In this document: positions 33,382-41,525 of the stretch, piece after piece
Layout of the letters: every line of letters starts with the position of its first letter
Numbering within the stretch: position 1 is the stretch's first letter
From: Streptomyces sp. WZ.A104
GTDB taxonomy: Bacteria; Actinomycetota; Actinomycetes; Streptomycetales; Streptomycetaceae
Direction of reading: 5' to 3'
DNA length: 64,000 nucleotides
Assembly (NCBI RefSeq): GCF_002382885.1
Contig: NZ_NWVL01000003.1
Location: 62,001-126,000 of the forward strand
Notes under the pieces: model-generated
Database searches by the model: none
Seen by the model: only the letters and a program-made list of their open reading frames with translations
What the model was told of the DNA's origin: nothing
Position numbers and translations under genes: made by a program

Positions 33382-34329
33382 TCAGTCCACCGTCACGTAA
33401 TCGGGGCCGGAGTAACGGCCGGTGCTGAGCTTCTGGCGCTGCATCAGCAGGTCGTTGAGCAGGCTGGACGCGCCGAACCGGAACCAGTGCGGGTCCAGCC
33501 AGTCCTCGCCCGCCGTCTCGTTCACCAGGACCAGGAACTTGACCGCGTCCTTGGTGGTGCGGATGCCGCCGGCCGGCTTCACGCCGATCTGTACGCCGGT
33601 CTGCGCCCGGAAGTCGCGGACGGCCTCCAGCATGAGGAGCGTGTTGGCGGGGGTGGCGTTGGTGGCCACCTTGCCGGTCGAGGTCTTGATGAAGTCCGCG
33701 CCCGCCAGCATCCCGATCCAGGAGGCCCGGCGGATGTTGTCGTACGTGGACAGCTCACCGGTCTCGAAGATCACCTTGAGACGGGCGGTGCCGCACTCCG
33801 CCTTCACGGCGAGGATCTCCTCGTACACCTTCAGGAAGCGGCCGGAGAGGAAGGCCCCCCGGTCGATCACCATGTCGATCTCGTCGGCCCCGGCCGCCAC
33901 GGCCTCGCGGACGTCCGCGAGCTTGATGTCCAGCGGCGCGCGGCCCGAGGGGAAGGCGGTCGCCACGGACGCCACCTTCACGCCGGAACCGGCGAGCGCG
34001 GCGGCCGCGGTGGCCGCCATGTCGGGGTAGACGCAGACCGCCGCGGTGCGCGGGGTCGTGCGGTCGGTCGGGTCGGGGTTGACGGCCTTGGCGGCGAGAG
34101 CCCGGACCTTGCCCGGGGTGTCCGCGCCTTCCAGCGTCGTCAGGTCGATCATCGAGATGGCGAGATCGATGGCGTACGCCTTGGCCGTCGTCTTGATCGA
34201 GCGGGTACCGAGAGAGGCGGCGCGCGCTTCGAGGCCGACGGCGTCGACGCCCGGCAGCCCGAACAGGAAGCGGCGCAGCGCACTGTCGGACGCGGTCGCG
34301 TCGGAGAATGCGGGAGCAGTGGTGGGCAT
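33382..34329 (-). CDS. deoC: Deoxyribose-phosphate aldolase
   Basis: The 315-residue class I aldolase splits 2-deoxyribose-5-phosphate into acetaldehyde and glyceraldehyde-3-phosphate. It has VCVYPDM, EIDMVIDRGAFLSG, LKVIFETGEL, DFIKTSTGK (with the Schiff-base Lys) and IGVKPAGGIRT. It has about 60 residues more at the N terminus than the E. coli enzyme, as is common in actinobacteria. ATG at 34329 was chosen, with GTG at 34335 as an alternative. It is the first gene of the operon with two aldehyde dehydrogenase-family genes. A perfect operator palindrome lies 19 bp upstream. Confidence 0.93.
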   Translation of the reverse strand: MPTTAPAFSDATASDSALRRFLFGLPGVDAVGLEARAASLGTRSIKTTAKAYAIDLAISMIDLTTLEGADTPGKVRALAAKAVNPDPTDRTTPRTAAVCVYPDMAATAAAALAGSGVKVASVATAFPSGRAPLDIKLADVREAVAAGADEIDMVIDRGAFLSGRFLKVYEEILAVKAECGTARLKVIFETGELSTYDNIRRASWIGMLAGADFIKTSTGKVATNATPANTLLMLEAVRDFRAQTGVQIGVKPAGGIRTTKDAVKFLVLVNETAGEDWLDPHWFRFGASSLLNDLLMQRQKLSTGRYSGPDYVTVD

Positions 34330-34348
34330 GGTCACCAGAGGAGCATAT

Positions 34349-34360
34349 CTACGCGCGTAG
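34349..34360. promoter_or_regulatory. Putative nucleoside-regulon operator upstream of deoC
   Basis: CTACGCGCGTAG is a perfect 12-bp palindrome that ends 19 bp before the deoC start. Read on the minus strand it continues TAGATAT, a plausible -10 element, so repressor binding would cover the promoter. Confidence 0.75.
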
Positions 34361-34486
34361 CGACCTGTACAGGGGGCCGGACGATCCGTGCGTCCCGCAC
34401 CCCGCCCCTCCGGTCCCGGGCCCCGGGGCGCGGCGGCACGGCGGCCGCTCCGCCGTCCTCCGCGCCGGTCAGGCACAATCGGCCCC

Positions 34487-35125
34487 ATGACGAGCCCCAC
34501 ACCTCCCGCAGAGCCGCCCCACGCCGACCGGACCTACCGTTCCGTGGCCGCGCTGGTCTGCGGGGCGCTGCTGATCCTGCTGATCGCCTGGATGGCCGGG
34601 GACGCCATGATCCGGGGCGAGGGCCGGGTCCCGTGGCTGGCGTCGGCCGCGCTGCTCCTCGTGGTCCCGCTGGTCGTGGCGTTCACCCTGCGGCCCGCCG
34701 TGTTCGCGAACGACGAGCGCATCCGGATCCGCAACCCGTTCCGGACGATCCAGCTTCCCTGGACCGAGGTCGCCGACGTCAGGGCCTCGTACTCCTCCGA
34801 GCTGCTCGCCCAGGACGGCACGAAGTACCAGCTGTGGGCCATCCCCGTCTCCCTGCGCGCCCGCAAGCGCGCCGCCCGCACGGCGGCCCGCGCGGCCCAC
34901 GACGACCCCTACGGCCGCACGTCGGTCAGCGCCGACGTCCGCGACGCCGCCCAGCGCACCGCCTCCGCCGACCAGACCGTCCGCGATCTGCGGGACCTGG
35001 CCGAGGGCGCGGGCGGGACGACGCCGGAGGGGGCGGCCGGGGTCTCGGTGCGCTGGGCGTACGAGGTGATCGCACCGGCCGCCGTCGGGGCGGTGCTGCT
35101 CGCGGTGCTGTGGGCGGTGGGCTGA
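34487..35125 (+). CDS. PH-domain membrane protein (bPH_6/CFP-6-like)
   Basis: The 212-residue protein has two N-terminal membrane helices (about 20-37 and 50-68), a bacterial PH-like domain (NDERIRIRNPFRTIQLPWTEVADVRASYSSELLAQDGTKYQLWAIPVSLRARKR), a charged Ala/Arg-rich linker and a third membrane helix at the C terminus. The same layout is found in the mycobacterial CFP-6 group. Function is unknown. The start is ATG at 34487, divergent from deoC. Confidence 0.82.
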   Translation: MTSPTPPAEPPHADRTYRSVAALVCGALLILLIAWMAGDAMIRGEGRVPWLASAALLLVVPLVVAFTLRPAVFANDERIRIRNPFRTIQLPWTEVADVRASYSSELLAQDGTKYQLWAIPVSLRARKRAARTAARAAHDDPYGRTSVSADVRDAAQRTASADQTVRDLRDLAEGAGGTTPEGAAGVSVRWAYEVIAPAAVGAVLLAVLWAVG

Positions 35126-35145
35126 GGCGCGGCGCTCCTGGAGCG

Positions 35146-35187
35146 CGGAAGGGCCGGTACCCCTGGGGTGGGGTACCGGCCCTTCCG
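35146..35187. terminator. Hairpin between convergent genes
   Basis: A perfect 18-bp stem (35146-35163 with 35170-35187) with a 6-nt loop lies between the PH-domain gene and the convergent mutase gene. Confidence 0.8.
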
Positions 35188-35202
35188 GCGTCGGGCGGGC
35201 GG

Positions 35203-36840
35203 TCAGATTCCGGCAGCCGCCGCCAGGTCCCGCTTGATCCCGGCCAGCAGCTCGGCACCGCGCTCCCGCGCTGCGGGCAGCGACGCGGCGTCCGCGACCG
35301 GAACGACGACCTCCAGGTAGCACTTCAGCTTCGGCTCGGTGCCGCTCGGGCGGACGATCACCCGGGCACCCTCCAGCTGGTAGCGCAGCCCGTCGGTGGG
35401 CGGCAGCTTGTCCGTCCCCCGCGACAGGTCCTCGGCCGAGGTGACCGCGAGGCCCGCCAGTGCGGTCGGCGGCTGCTCCCGGAGCCGGGCCATGGCGTCG
35501 GCGATGACCGTCAGGTCCTCCACCCGCACCGACAGCTGGTCGGTGGCGTGCAGCCCGTGCGCGAGCGCCAGATCGTCCAGCAGGTCCAGCGGCGTACGGC
35601 CCTGCTCCTTGAGTACGGAGGCGAGCTCGGCGACGAGCAGGGCGGCGGTGATGCCGTCCTTGTCGCGGACGCCCTCGGGGTCGACGCAGTAGCCGAGCGC
35701 CTCCTCGTACCCGTACCGCAGACCGTCCACCCGGGCGATCCACTTGAAGCCGGTCAGCGTCTCCTCGTACCCGAGGCCCGCCTTCTCCGCGATCCGGCCG
35801 AGCAGTGACGACGACACGATCGACTCCGCGAACACGCCGGTGACGCCCCGCTCCACCAGGTGCGCGGCGAGCAGCGCGCCCACCTCGTCGCCGCGCAGCA
35901 TCCGCCAGCCGCCGTCCGTTGCGGTGTCGGGCACGGCGACCGCGCAGCGGTCCGCGTCCGGGTCGTTGGCGATGATCAGGTCCGGCGCGGCCCGGCGGGC
36001 GGTGGCGAAGGCGAGATCCATCGCGCCGGGCTCCTCCGGGTTGGGGAAGGCCACGGTGGGGAACGCGGGGTCCGGCTCGGCCTGCTCGGCCACGAGCACC
36101 GGCGCGGGGAACCCGGCCCGGGCGAACGCGGCGGTCAGCACCGAGGTGCCGACGCCGTGCATCGCGGTGTAGACCGTGCGCGCCGTACGGGGGCTGCCGG
36201 CGGCCAGGACCGCGTCCGTACGGGTGAGGTAGGCGTCCAGGACCTCGTCGCCCAGGGTCTGCCAGCCGTCCTCCGGGCGGGCCACGCCTTCCAGCGGGCC
36301 GACCGCGGCGATGGCGGCCGCGATCTCGCCGTCGGCCGGGGGCACGATCTGCGAGCCGTCGCCGAGGTAGACCTTGTAGCCGTTGTCGCGCGGCGGGTTG
36401 TGGCTGGCGGTGACCTCGACGCCGGCCACGGCGCCCAGGTGCCTTATGGCATACGCCAGTACGGGGGTGGGGAGCGGGCGGGGCAGCACGGCGGCGCGCA
36501 GTCCGGCGCCGGTCATCACGGCCGCGGTGTCGCGCGCGAAGTCGGCGGACTTGTAGCGGGCGTCGTACCCGATGACGACGAGGCCGCCCTCGTGGCCCTG
36601 CGCCTTGAGGTAGGCGGCCAGGCCCGCCGCCGCCCGGATCACCACGGACCGGTTCATCCGCATCGGCCCGGCTCCGAGCTCCCCGCGCAGCCCGGCGGTG
36701 CCGAACTGGAGCGTGCCCGCGAAACGGGCGGCGAGCTCCTGGGTGTCACCCGCCTCGATGAGCGCGGCCAGCTCGTCGCGGGTCTCGGGGTCGGGGTCCT
36801 CGGCCAGCCAGGTTCTGGCCTGCGCGATGAGGTCGTGCAC
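35203..36840 (-). CDS. pmmB: Phosphosugar mutase (PmmB-type; probable phosphopentomutase role)
   Basis: The 545-residue enzyme belongs to the alpha-D-phosphohexomutase superfamily: FGTAGLRGELGAGPMRMNR (N-terminal substrate region), EVTASHNPPRDNGYKVY with the phosphoserine loop, NDPDADRCAVA (metal-binding loop), GFKWIA and a phosphate-binding RPSGTEPKLKCY. It is the next gene after deoD on the same strand. Its genomic partner DeoD produces (deoxy)ribose-1-phosphate, so isomerisation to the 5-phosphate is the likely role, as no DeoB-type mutase is seen. Hexose-phosphate mutase activity is the alternative. The start is GTG at 36840 after AAAGGCGG. Confidence 0.88.
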   Translation of the reverse strand: MHDLIAQARTWLAEDPDPETRDELAALIEAGDTQELAARFAGTLQFGTAGLRGELGAGPMRMNRSVVIRAAAGLAAYLKAQGHEGGLVVIGYDARYKSADFARDTAAVMTGAGLRAAVLPRPLPTPVLAYAIRHLGAVAGVEVTASHNPPRDNGYKVYLGDGSQIVPPADGEIAAAIAAVGPLEGVARPEDGWQTLGDEVLDAYLTRTDAVLAAGSPRTARTVYTAMHGVGTSVLTAAFARAGFPAPVLVAEQAEPDPAFPTVAFPNPEEPGAMDLAFATARRAAPDLIIANDPDADRCAVAVPDTATDGGWRMLRGDEVGALLAAHLVERGVTGVFAESIVSSSLLGRIAEKAGLGYEETLTGFKWIARVDGLRYGYEEALGYCVDPEGVRDKDGITAALLVAELASVLKEQGRTPLDLLDDLALAHGLHATDQLSVRVEDLTVIADAMARLREQPPTALAGLAVTSAEDLSRGTDKLPPTDGLRYQLEGARVIVRPSGTEPKLKCYLEVVVPVADAASLPAARERGAELLAGIKRDLAAAAGI

Positions 36841-37099
36841 GGGGGCCGCCTTTCGGGGGTGCGGAGGTTCTGGGACGCGGGGTGCGGGTGCGGGTGCGTG
36901 GTGCGCGGGGGTGGGCGTGGGGCGGGTGGTGCTGTGGGGGCCGGGGCGGGGCGGGGGCGCTGCGCGGGCCGTTCCCCTGCCCGCCCCTTCCCGAAACCGG
37001 GGCTCCGCCCCGGACCCCGGTCCCCGAACGCCCGACGGGCTGGAGAAGGAGCCGACGGGCTGGGGGGGGCAGGGCGGGCGGAGGCGGCCCCGGGTCGGG
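36841..37099. other. GC-rich spacer between deoD and pmmB with a common Streptomyces hairpin
   Basis: No gene is supported in these 259 bp. They contain GGGTGC-type runs (about 36880-36960), the hairpin described separately at 36997-37013, and a direct repeat CGACGGGCTGG at about 37033 and 37053. The spacing suggests that pmmB may have an additional promoter, but none is obvious. Confidence 0.4.
36997..37013. repeat. Streptomyces-type palindromic element CCGGGG-CTCCG-CCCCGG
   Basis: CCGGGG and CCCCGG flank the loop CTCCG, continuing as GACCCCGG. The core GGGGCTCCGCCCCGGACCCC is recalled as a frequent intergenic repeat in Streptomyces genomes. Only one copy was noticed in this window. Confidence 0.5.
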
Positions 37100-37924
37100 T
37101 CAGATCCGTTCCAGCACCCTCGCCAGCAGCGCGCCCATCCGGGTCGCCGAGTCGCGGCCCGCCTGGAGGACCTCCTCGTGGTTGAGGGGTTCTCCGGAGA
37201 GGCCCGCCGCCAGGTTGGTGACCAGGGAGAGGCCCAGCACCTCGGCGCCCGCCTCGCGGGCCGCGATGGCCTCCAGGACCGTGGACATGCCCACCAGGTC
37301 ACCGCCGAGCACCCGGACCATGTTGATCTCGGCCGGGGTCTCGTAGTGCGGGCCGGGGAACTGGACGTACACGCCCTCTTCGAGGGTGTCGTCGATCTCC
37401 TTGCACAGTGCGCGCAGCCGCGGGGAGTACAGGTCGGTCAGGTCGACGAAGTTGGCGCCGATGATCGGGGAGGCGGCCGTCAGGTTGATGTGGTCGCTGA
37501 TCAGCACCGGCTGGCCCGGGCGCATGCCCTCGCGCAGACCGCCGCAGCCGTTCGTCAGGACGACGGTCTTGCAGCCCGCCGCAACCGCCGTACGGACACC
37601 GTGGGCGACGGCGGCGACGCCCCGGCCCTCGTAGAAGTGCGTGCGGCCGAGGAAGACCAGCGCGCGCTTCTCGCCGATCCGGTACGAGCGGACCTTGCCG
37701 CCGTGGCCCTCGACGGCGGGGGCCGGGAAGCCGGGCAGGTCGGTGACGGGGAACTCGGCCTCCGGGGCGCCGAGTGCTTCGCCCGCGGGAGCCCAGCCGG
37801 AGCCCATGACCAGGGCGACGTCATGGGTCTCGGCGCCGGTCAGCTCGCGCAGGCGGGCGGCGGCCCCGGCAGCAGCTGCCTGCGGGTCGCCCTGGATGTT
37901 GTCCGGAATAACAGATGCGTTCAC
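37100..37924 (-). CDS. deoD: Purine nucleoside phosphorylase (trimeric class)
   Basis: The 274-residue enzyme phosphorolyses inosine, guanosine and deoxy-analogues to base and (deoxy)ribose-1-phosphate. It has [16 protein letters not shown] (phosphate-binding Ser), HFYEGRG, the base-site [24 protein letters not shown] and [20 protein letters not shown], where the Asn residue specifies 6-oxopurines. These are features of the trimeric PNP class. The start is GTG at 37924. It is followed by pmmB, and a perfect operator palindrome lies 25 bp upstream. Its substrate inosine comes from Add. Confidence 0.94.
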   Translation of the reverse strand: MNASVIPDNIQGDPQAAAAGAAARLRELTGAETHDVALVMGSGWAPAGEALGAPEAEFPVTDLPGFPAPAVEGHGGKVRSYRIGEKRALVFLGRTHFYEGRGVAAVAHGVRTAVAAGCKTVVLTNGCGGLREGMRPGQPVLISDHINLTAASPIIGANFVDLTDLYSPRLRALCKEIDDTLEEGVYVQFPGPHYETPAEINMVRVLGGDLVGMSTVLEAIAAREAGAEVLGLSLVTNLAAGLSGEPLNHEEVLQAGRDSATRMGALLARVLERI

Positions 37925-37949
37925 GCGGACGAGCGTAACCGCTGAATCC

Positions 37950-37961
37950 CTACGCGCGTAG
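37950..37961. promoter_or_regulatory. Putative nucleoside-regulon operator upstream of deoD
   Basis: CTACGCGCGTAG is a perfect palindrome. Read on the minus strand, TTGAGC lies 17 bp before TAGGGA (the TAG being the right arm), so the site covers the spacer and -10 of a plausible sigma-70-type promoter. Confidence 0.78.
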
Positions 37962-38062
37962 ATGACCAGGCTCAAAGGCCCCGGGGAAGTGTTCGTGCTT
38001 TCGTACGAAGAGAGGGTGAGGAGAGGGCGGGCAGAGTCCGGCGGGGGCCGGGTCCGCACTGG

Positions 38063-38500
38063 TCAGCAGGGGCGCTTGCGCAGTTCCATCACATAGTCGT
38101 GGGGTGCGCCGGCGGATTCCGCGGCGTCCGCGATCTCACCCAGATAGCGCGCCGAGGGCAGCCCGCCCTCGTACCCGTTCAGCACGTACATCCAGGCCGG
38201 CTCCTCGCCGTCCAGGGTGTGCACACGTACGCGCATGCGCCGGTAGATGTCGAGCCCGACGCCCTCCCAGCGGTCCATGGAGTCCTCGTCCATCGGCGCC
38301 AGGTCGTACAGCGCGACGAAGACCTGGGAGCGCGGCGCCTCCACCACGGTGGCCAGCGCCCCCTCCCAGCCCATCTGCTCCCCGCCGAAGGTCAGCCGCC
38401 AGCCGTTGAGCCAGCCGGTGCTGCGCATCGGGGAATGCGGGGCGCGGCGGGTCATCAGCCGCGCGTCGAGGTTGCCGGCGTACGCGGCGTAGAGCGACAT
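38063..38500 (-). CDS. Gamma-glutamylcyclotransferase-like (AIG2/GGCT fold) protein
   Basis: The 145-residue protein starts MSLYAAYAGNLDARLM, where YAGN is the equivalent of the YGSN substrate loop of gamma-glutamylcyclotransferases, and continues with GWRLTFGG, VFVALYDLAPMDEDSMDRWEGVG (with the catalytic Glu region) and AWMYVLNGYEGG. The family forms pyroglutamate from gamma-glutamyl compounds, but many bacterial members are uncharacterised. The start is ATG at 38500, opposite the flavoprotein gene. Confidence 0.82.
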   Translation of the reverse strand: MSLYAAYAGNLDARLMTRRAPHSPMRSTGWLNGWRLTFGGEQMGWEGALATVVEAPRSQVFVALYDLAPMDEDSMDRWEGVGLDIYRRMRVRVHTLDGEEPAWMYVLNGYEGGLPSARYLGEIADAAESAGAPHDYVMELRKRPC

Positions 38501-38674
38501 GGGTCCGAGGGTACGGGAGGTGGTCGCGGGAGTGCCGGTTCCTGTGACGAAGCCCCCGGTCGGGGGAGGACGGGAGGAGGAGCCGGGGGGAGGGGCCGGG
38601 GGGCACGCGTACCGGCCCGGCGGGGGGCCGGGAACGCCCCCGTCCCCGTATGGAGGGCCCCGGGGCGAAGCTCC

Positions 38675-38703
38675 TTGGCGGGTGCGGGACAATGGAGTAC
38701 GTA
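38675..38703 (+). promoter_or_regulatory. Candidate promoter of the LpdA-type flavoprotein gene
   Basis: TTGGCG (38675-38680) and TACGTA (38698-38703) are separated by 17 bp. The -10 hexamer lies inside the 10-bp palindrome AGTACGTACT at 38696-38705, which may be a regulator site. The start codon is 87 bp downstream. Confidence 0.5.
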
Positions 38704-38789
38704 CTGCATTCCCCCGGGGCGATCCCCCGGACCCCCGGCCGGGGCGGCAGACGGCCGTGGGGATGACACCCACGCGAGGCGGACTTTTC

Positions 38790-40229
38790 GTGACCCGGAT
38801 CGTGATCATCGGCGGCGGCCCCGGCGGCTACGAGGCGGCCCTGGTGGGCGCCCAGCTCGGCGCGGAGGTGACCGTCGTCGACTGCGACGGTCTCGGCGGG
38901 GCTTCGGTCCTCACCGACTGCGTGCCATCGAAGACCCTGATCGCGACGGCCGAGGTGATGACCACCTTCGACTCCTCCTACGAGGAGCTGGGCATCATCG
39001 TCGCCGACGACACCCCGCACGTGGAGCAGGCCGCCCGGGTCGTCGGTGTGGACCTCGGCAAGGTCAATCGACGGGTCAAGCGCCTCGCGCTCGCCCAGTC
39101 CCACGACATCACCGCCTCCGTCACGCGGGCCGGCGCCCGCGTGATGCGCGGCCGGGGCCGGCTCGACGGGCTCCAGGCGGCCGACGGGTCCCGCCAGGTC
39201 GTCGTCACCGCCGCCGACGGCACCGAGGAGCGGCTGACCGCCGACGCCGTGCTGATAGCGACCGGCGGTCACCCCCGGGAGATCCCGGACGCGCAGCCCG
39301 ACGGCGAGCGCATCCTGAACTGGACCCAGGTCTACGACCTCGACGAGCTGCCCGAGGAGCTCATCGTGGTCGGATCGGGTGTCACCGGCGCCGAGTTCGC
39401 CGGGGCCTACCAGGCGCTCGGCTCGCGCGTCACCCTCGTCTCCTCCCGCGACCGCGTCCTGCCGGGCGAGGACCCGGACGCGGCGGCCGTACTGGAGGAC
39501 GTCTTCCGCCGCCGCGGGATGAACGTCATGGCCCGCTCCCGGGCCCAGTCCGCCAAGCGGGTGGGCGACCGGGTCGAGGTGACCCTCGCCGACGGCCGGG
39601 TCATCACCGGCTCGCACTGTCTGATGGCGGTCGGCGCGATCCCCAACACCGCGGGAATGGGCCTGGAAGAGGCCGGTGTCCGGCTCAAGGACTCCGGGCA
39701 CATCCTCACCGACCGGGTCTCGCGCACCAGCGCACCCGGTGTCTACGCCGCCGGTGACGTCACCGGGATCTTCGCGCTGGCCTCGGTCGCCGCGATGCAG
39801 GGCCGGATCGCGATGTACCACTTCCTCGGTGACGCGGTCGCCCCGCTGAACCTCAAGGCCGTCTCGGCCAACGTGTTCACCGACCCGGAGATCGCCACCG
39901 TCGGCTACAGCCAGGCCGACGTCGACGCGGGCAAGATCGAGGCCCGGGTCGTGAAGCTGCCGCTGCTGCGCAACCCGCGCGCCAAGATGCAGGGCATCCG
40001 CGACGGCTTCGTCAAGATCTTCTGCCGCCCCGGTACGGGCATCGTGGTCGGCGGCTGCGTGGTCGCGCCGCGCGCCAGCGAGCTGATCCACCCGATCTCG
40101 ATCGCGGTCGACAACAATCTGACGGTGGAACAGATCGCAAACGCTTTCACCGTGTACCCGTCCCTGTCCGGATCGATCGCCGAAGTGGCCCGGCAGTTGC
40201 ACACCCGCAAGCTCACGGGCGAGAGCTGA
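38790..40229 (+). CDS. lpdA: LpdA-type flavoprotein (NAD(P)H quinone reductase, lipoamide dehydrogenase homologue)
   Basis: The 479-residue FAD protein has the FAD dinucleotide fold (RIVIIGGGPGGYEAAL), the NAD(P) fold (LIVVGSGVTGAEFAGAY), APGVYAAGDVTG and the dimerisation domain with HPISIAVDNNLTVEQIANAFTVYPSLSGSIAE. In the redox loop GGASVLTDCVPSKTL the first of the two Cys of the usual CLNxGC motif is missing, so disulphide chemistry is not possible. This is as in M. tuberculosis LpdA (Rv3303c), which reduces quinones and is not a dihydrolipoamide dehydrogenase. The start is GTG at 38790 after GAGGCGGA; ATG at 38763 is possible. Confidence 0.88.
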   Translation: MTRIVIIGGGPGGYEAALVGAQLGAEVTVVDCDGLGGASVLTDCVPSKTLIATAEVMTTFDSSYEELGIIVADDTPHVEQAARVVGVDLGKVNRRVKRLALAQSHDITASVTRAGARVMRGRGRLDGLQAADGSRQVVVTAADGTEERLTADAVLIATGGHPREIPDAQPDGERILNWTQVYDLDELPEELIVVGSGVTGAEFAGAYQALGSRVTLVSSRDRVLPGEDPDAAAVLEDVFRRRGMNVMARSRAQSAKRVGDRVEVTLADGRVITGSHCLMAVGAIPNTAGMGLEEAGVRLKDSGHILTDRVSRTSAPGVYAAGDVTGIFALASVAAMQGRIAMYHFLGDAVAPLNLKAVSANVFTDPEIATVGYSQADVDAGKIEARVVKLPLLRNPRAKMQGIRDGFVKIFCRPGTGIVVGGCVVAPRASELIHPISIAVDNNLTVEQIANAFTVYPSLSGSIAEVARQLHTRKLTGES

Positions 40230-40311
40230 GCCTCCGGGAAACCAGACAATCCCCGGCAACCCCCGGCAGTCCGGGCGGGGCTGTGATCGCTTGACGATCA
40301 TCCCTGAACAA

Positions 40312-40347
40312 CAAAGGGGCCTCCTATACCACTTGGAGGCCCCTTTG
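40312..40347 (+). terminator. Hairpin after the LpdA-type gene
   Basis: A perfect 13-bp stem (40312-40324 with 40335-40347) and a 10-nt AT-rich loop lie 83 bp after the stop. The run CCCCTTT closes the stem. It separates the flavoprotein gene from the DeoR-family gene. Confidence 0.75.
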
Positions 40348-40415
40348 AAGTACAACTTCTGTTATTCGGCGCAAACTGCTGAAAACTCACCGGCGGCCAG
40401 GTTACTGTCAGTTCC

Positions 40416-41378
40416 GTGTTCGCTGCAGAACGTCGTCAGTTGATCCTCGAAATGGTGCGTGCCAACGGGGCGGTATCGCTCCGTGAGCTCGCCCGCGTCG
40501 TCCAGACCTCCGAAGTGACCGTACGGCGGGACGTGCGGGCACTGGAGGCAGAAGGACTCCTCGACCGCCGGCACGGCGGTGCGGTCTTGCCGGGCGGTTT
40601 TACGCGGGAGTCCGGCTTTCCGCAGAAATCCCATCTCTCCACCGCGGAGAAGACGGCCATCGCCGACCTGGCCGCAGGGCTCGTCGGCGAGGGCGAGGCC
40701 ATCGTGGTCGGCGCCGGTACGACCACCCAGGAGCTGGCCCGCCGGCTCGCACGGGTCCCCGGCCTGACCGTCGTCACCAACTCCCTGCTGGTCGCCCAGG
40801 CGTTGGCCCATGCCAACCGGGTCGAAGTCGTCATGACCGGCGGCACCCTGCGCGGCAGCAACTACGCGCTGGTGGGCAGCGGGGCCGAGCAGTCCCTCCA
40901 GGGGCTGCGGGTCTCCCGGGCCTTCCTGTCCGGGAGCGGCCTCACGGCGGAGCGTGGCCTGTCCACCTCCAACATGCTCTCGGCCAGCGTCGACCGGGCC
41001 CTGGTGCAGGCCGCCGCGGAGGTGGTCGTCCTGGCCGACCATACGAAGCTCGGCTCGGACACCATGTTCCAGACCGTGCCGACGGAACTCATCACGCGTC
41101 TGGTGACCGACGAGCCGCCGCTCCACGACGAGCGCGCCGCCGCCGAGCTACAGGCCCTGGCGGACCAGGGCGTGGAGATCACGGTGGCCGGTCCGGAGGC
41201 GGACGCGTCCGGCGGGGACGGCGCGCCGCCGGGCCGTCAGCCCCGCCGTGACATGCCGCTCCCCGGCCAGCGCCGTACGCAGAGCGGCGGCCTCGGGCCG
41301 CAGCTGCGCAGCGCCTCCGCGCTGGCGGACGTGCCGGGCGAGCAGCGGGCCCGGGTGGCGGACCTGCGGAGGCGGTAG
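40416..41378 (+). CDS. DeoR-family transcriptional regulator
   Basis: The 320-residue regulator has an N-terminal DeoR helix-turn-helix (ERRQLILEMVRANGAVSLRELARVVQTSEVTVRRDVRALEAEGLLDRRHGGAV) and a sugar-phosphate-sensing DeoRC domain (VVGAGTTTQELARRL, TNSLLVAQALAHANRVEVVMTGGTLR, DRALVQAAAEVVVLADHTKLGSD). About 60 C-terminal residues are an Arg/Pro-rich extension not found in most members. It lies 2.5 kb from deoD. It could sense a pentose or deoxyribose phosphate, but no nucleoside-type palindrome lies before its own gene. The start is GTG at 40416. Confidence 0.88.
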   Translation: MFAAERRQLILEMVRANGAVSLRELARVVQTSEVTVRRDVRALEAEGLLDRRHGGAVLPGGFTRESGFPQKSHLSTAEKTAIADLAAGLVGEGEAIVVGAGTTTQELARRLARVPGLTVVTNSLLVAQALAHANRVEVVMTGGTLRGSNYALVGSGAEQSLQGLRVSRAFLSGSGLTAERGLSTSNMLSASVDRALVQAAAEVVVLADHTKLGSDTMFQTVPTELITRLVTDEPPLHDERAAAELQALADQGVEITVAGPEADASGGDGAPPGRQPRRDMPLPGQRRTQSGGLGPQLRSASALADVPGEQRARVADLRRR

Positions 41379-41525
41379 GCCGGTCGGGGGCGGACGCCCC
41401 CTGCTCCGTACGAGCTTGGAGTTGTACGCGCTCCTGGCCGGACGCCTTCCGCTTGAGTGCCGACAGTTCAACGTCCCTGATACACAATGGGCTTGGACAT
41501 GTTGCTCGGCCTGTAGGGGGCTGCC

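Noticed and set aside
38479..38495. GTACGCGGCGTAG close to the start of the GGCT-like gene
   Set aside because: It encodes conserved residues of the protein N terminus (YAAYAGN) and has a 13-nt spacing unlike the operators.
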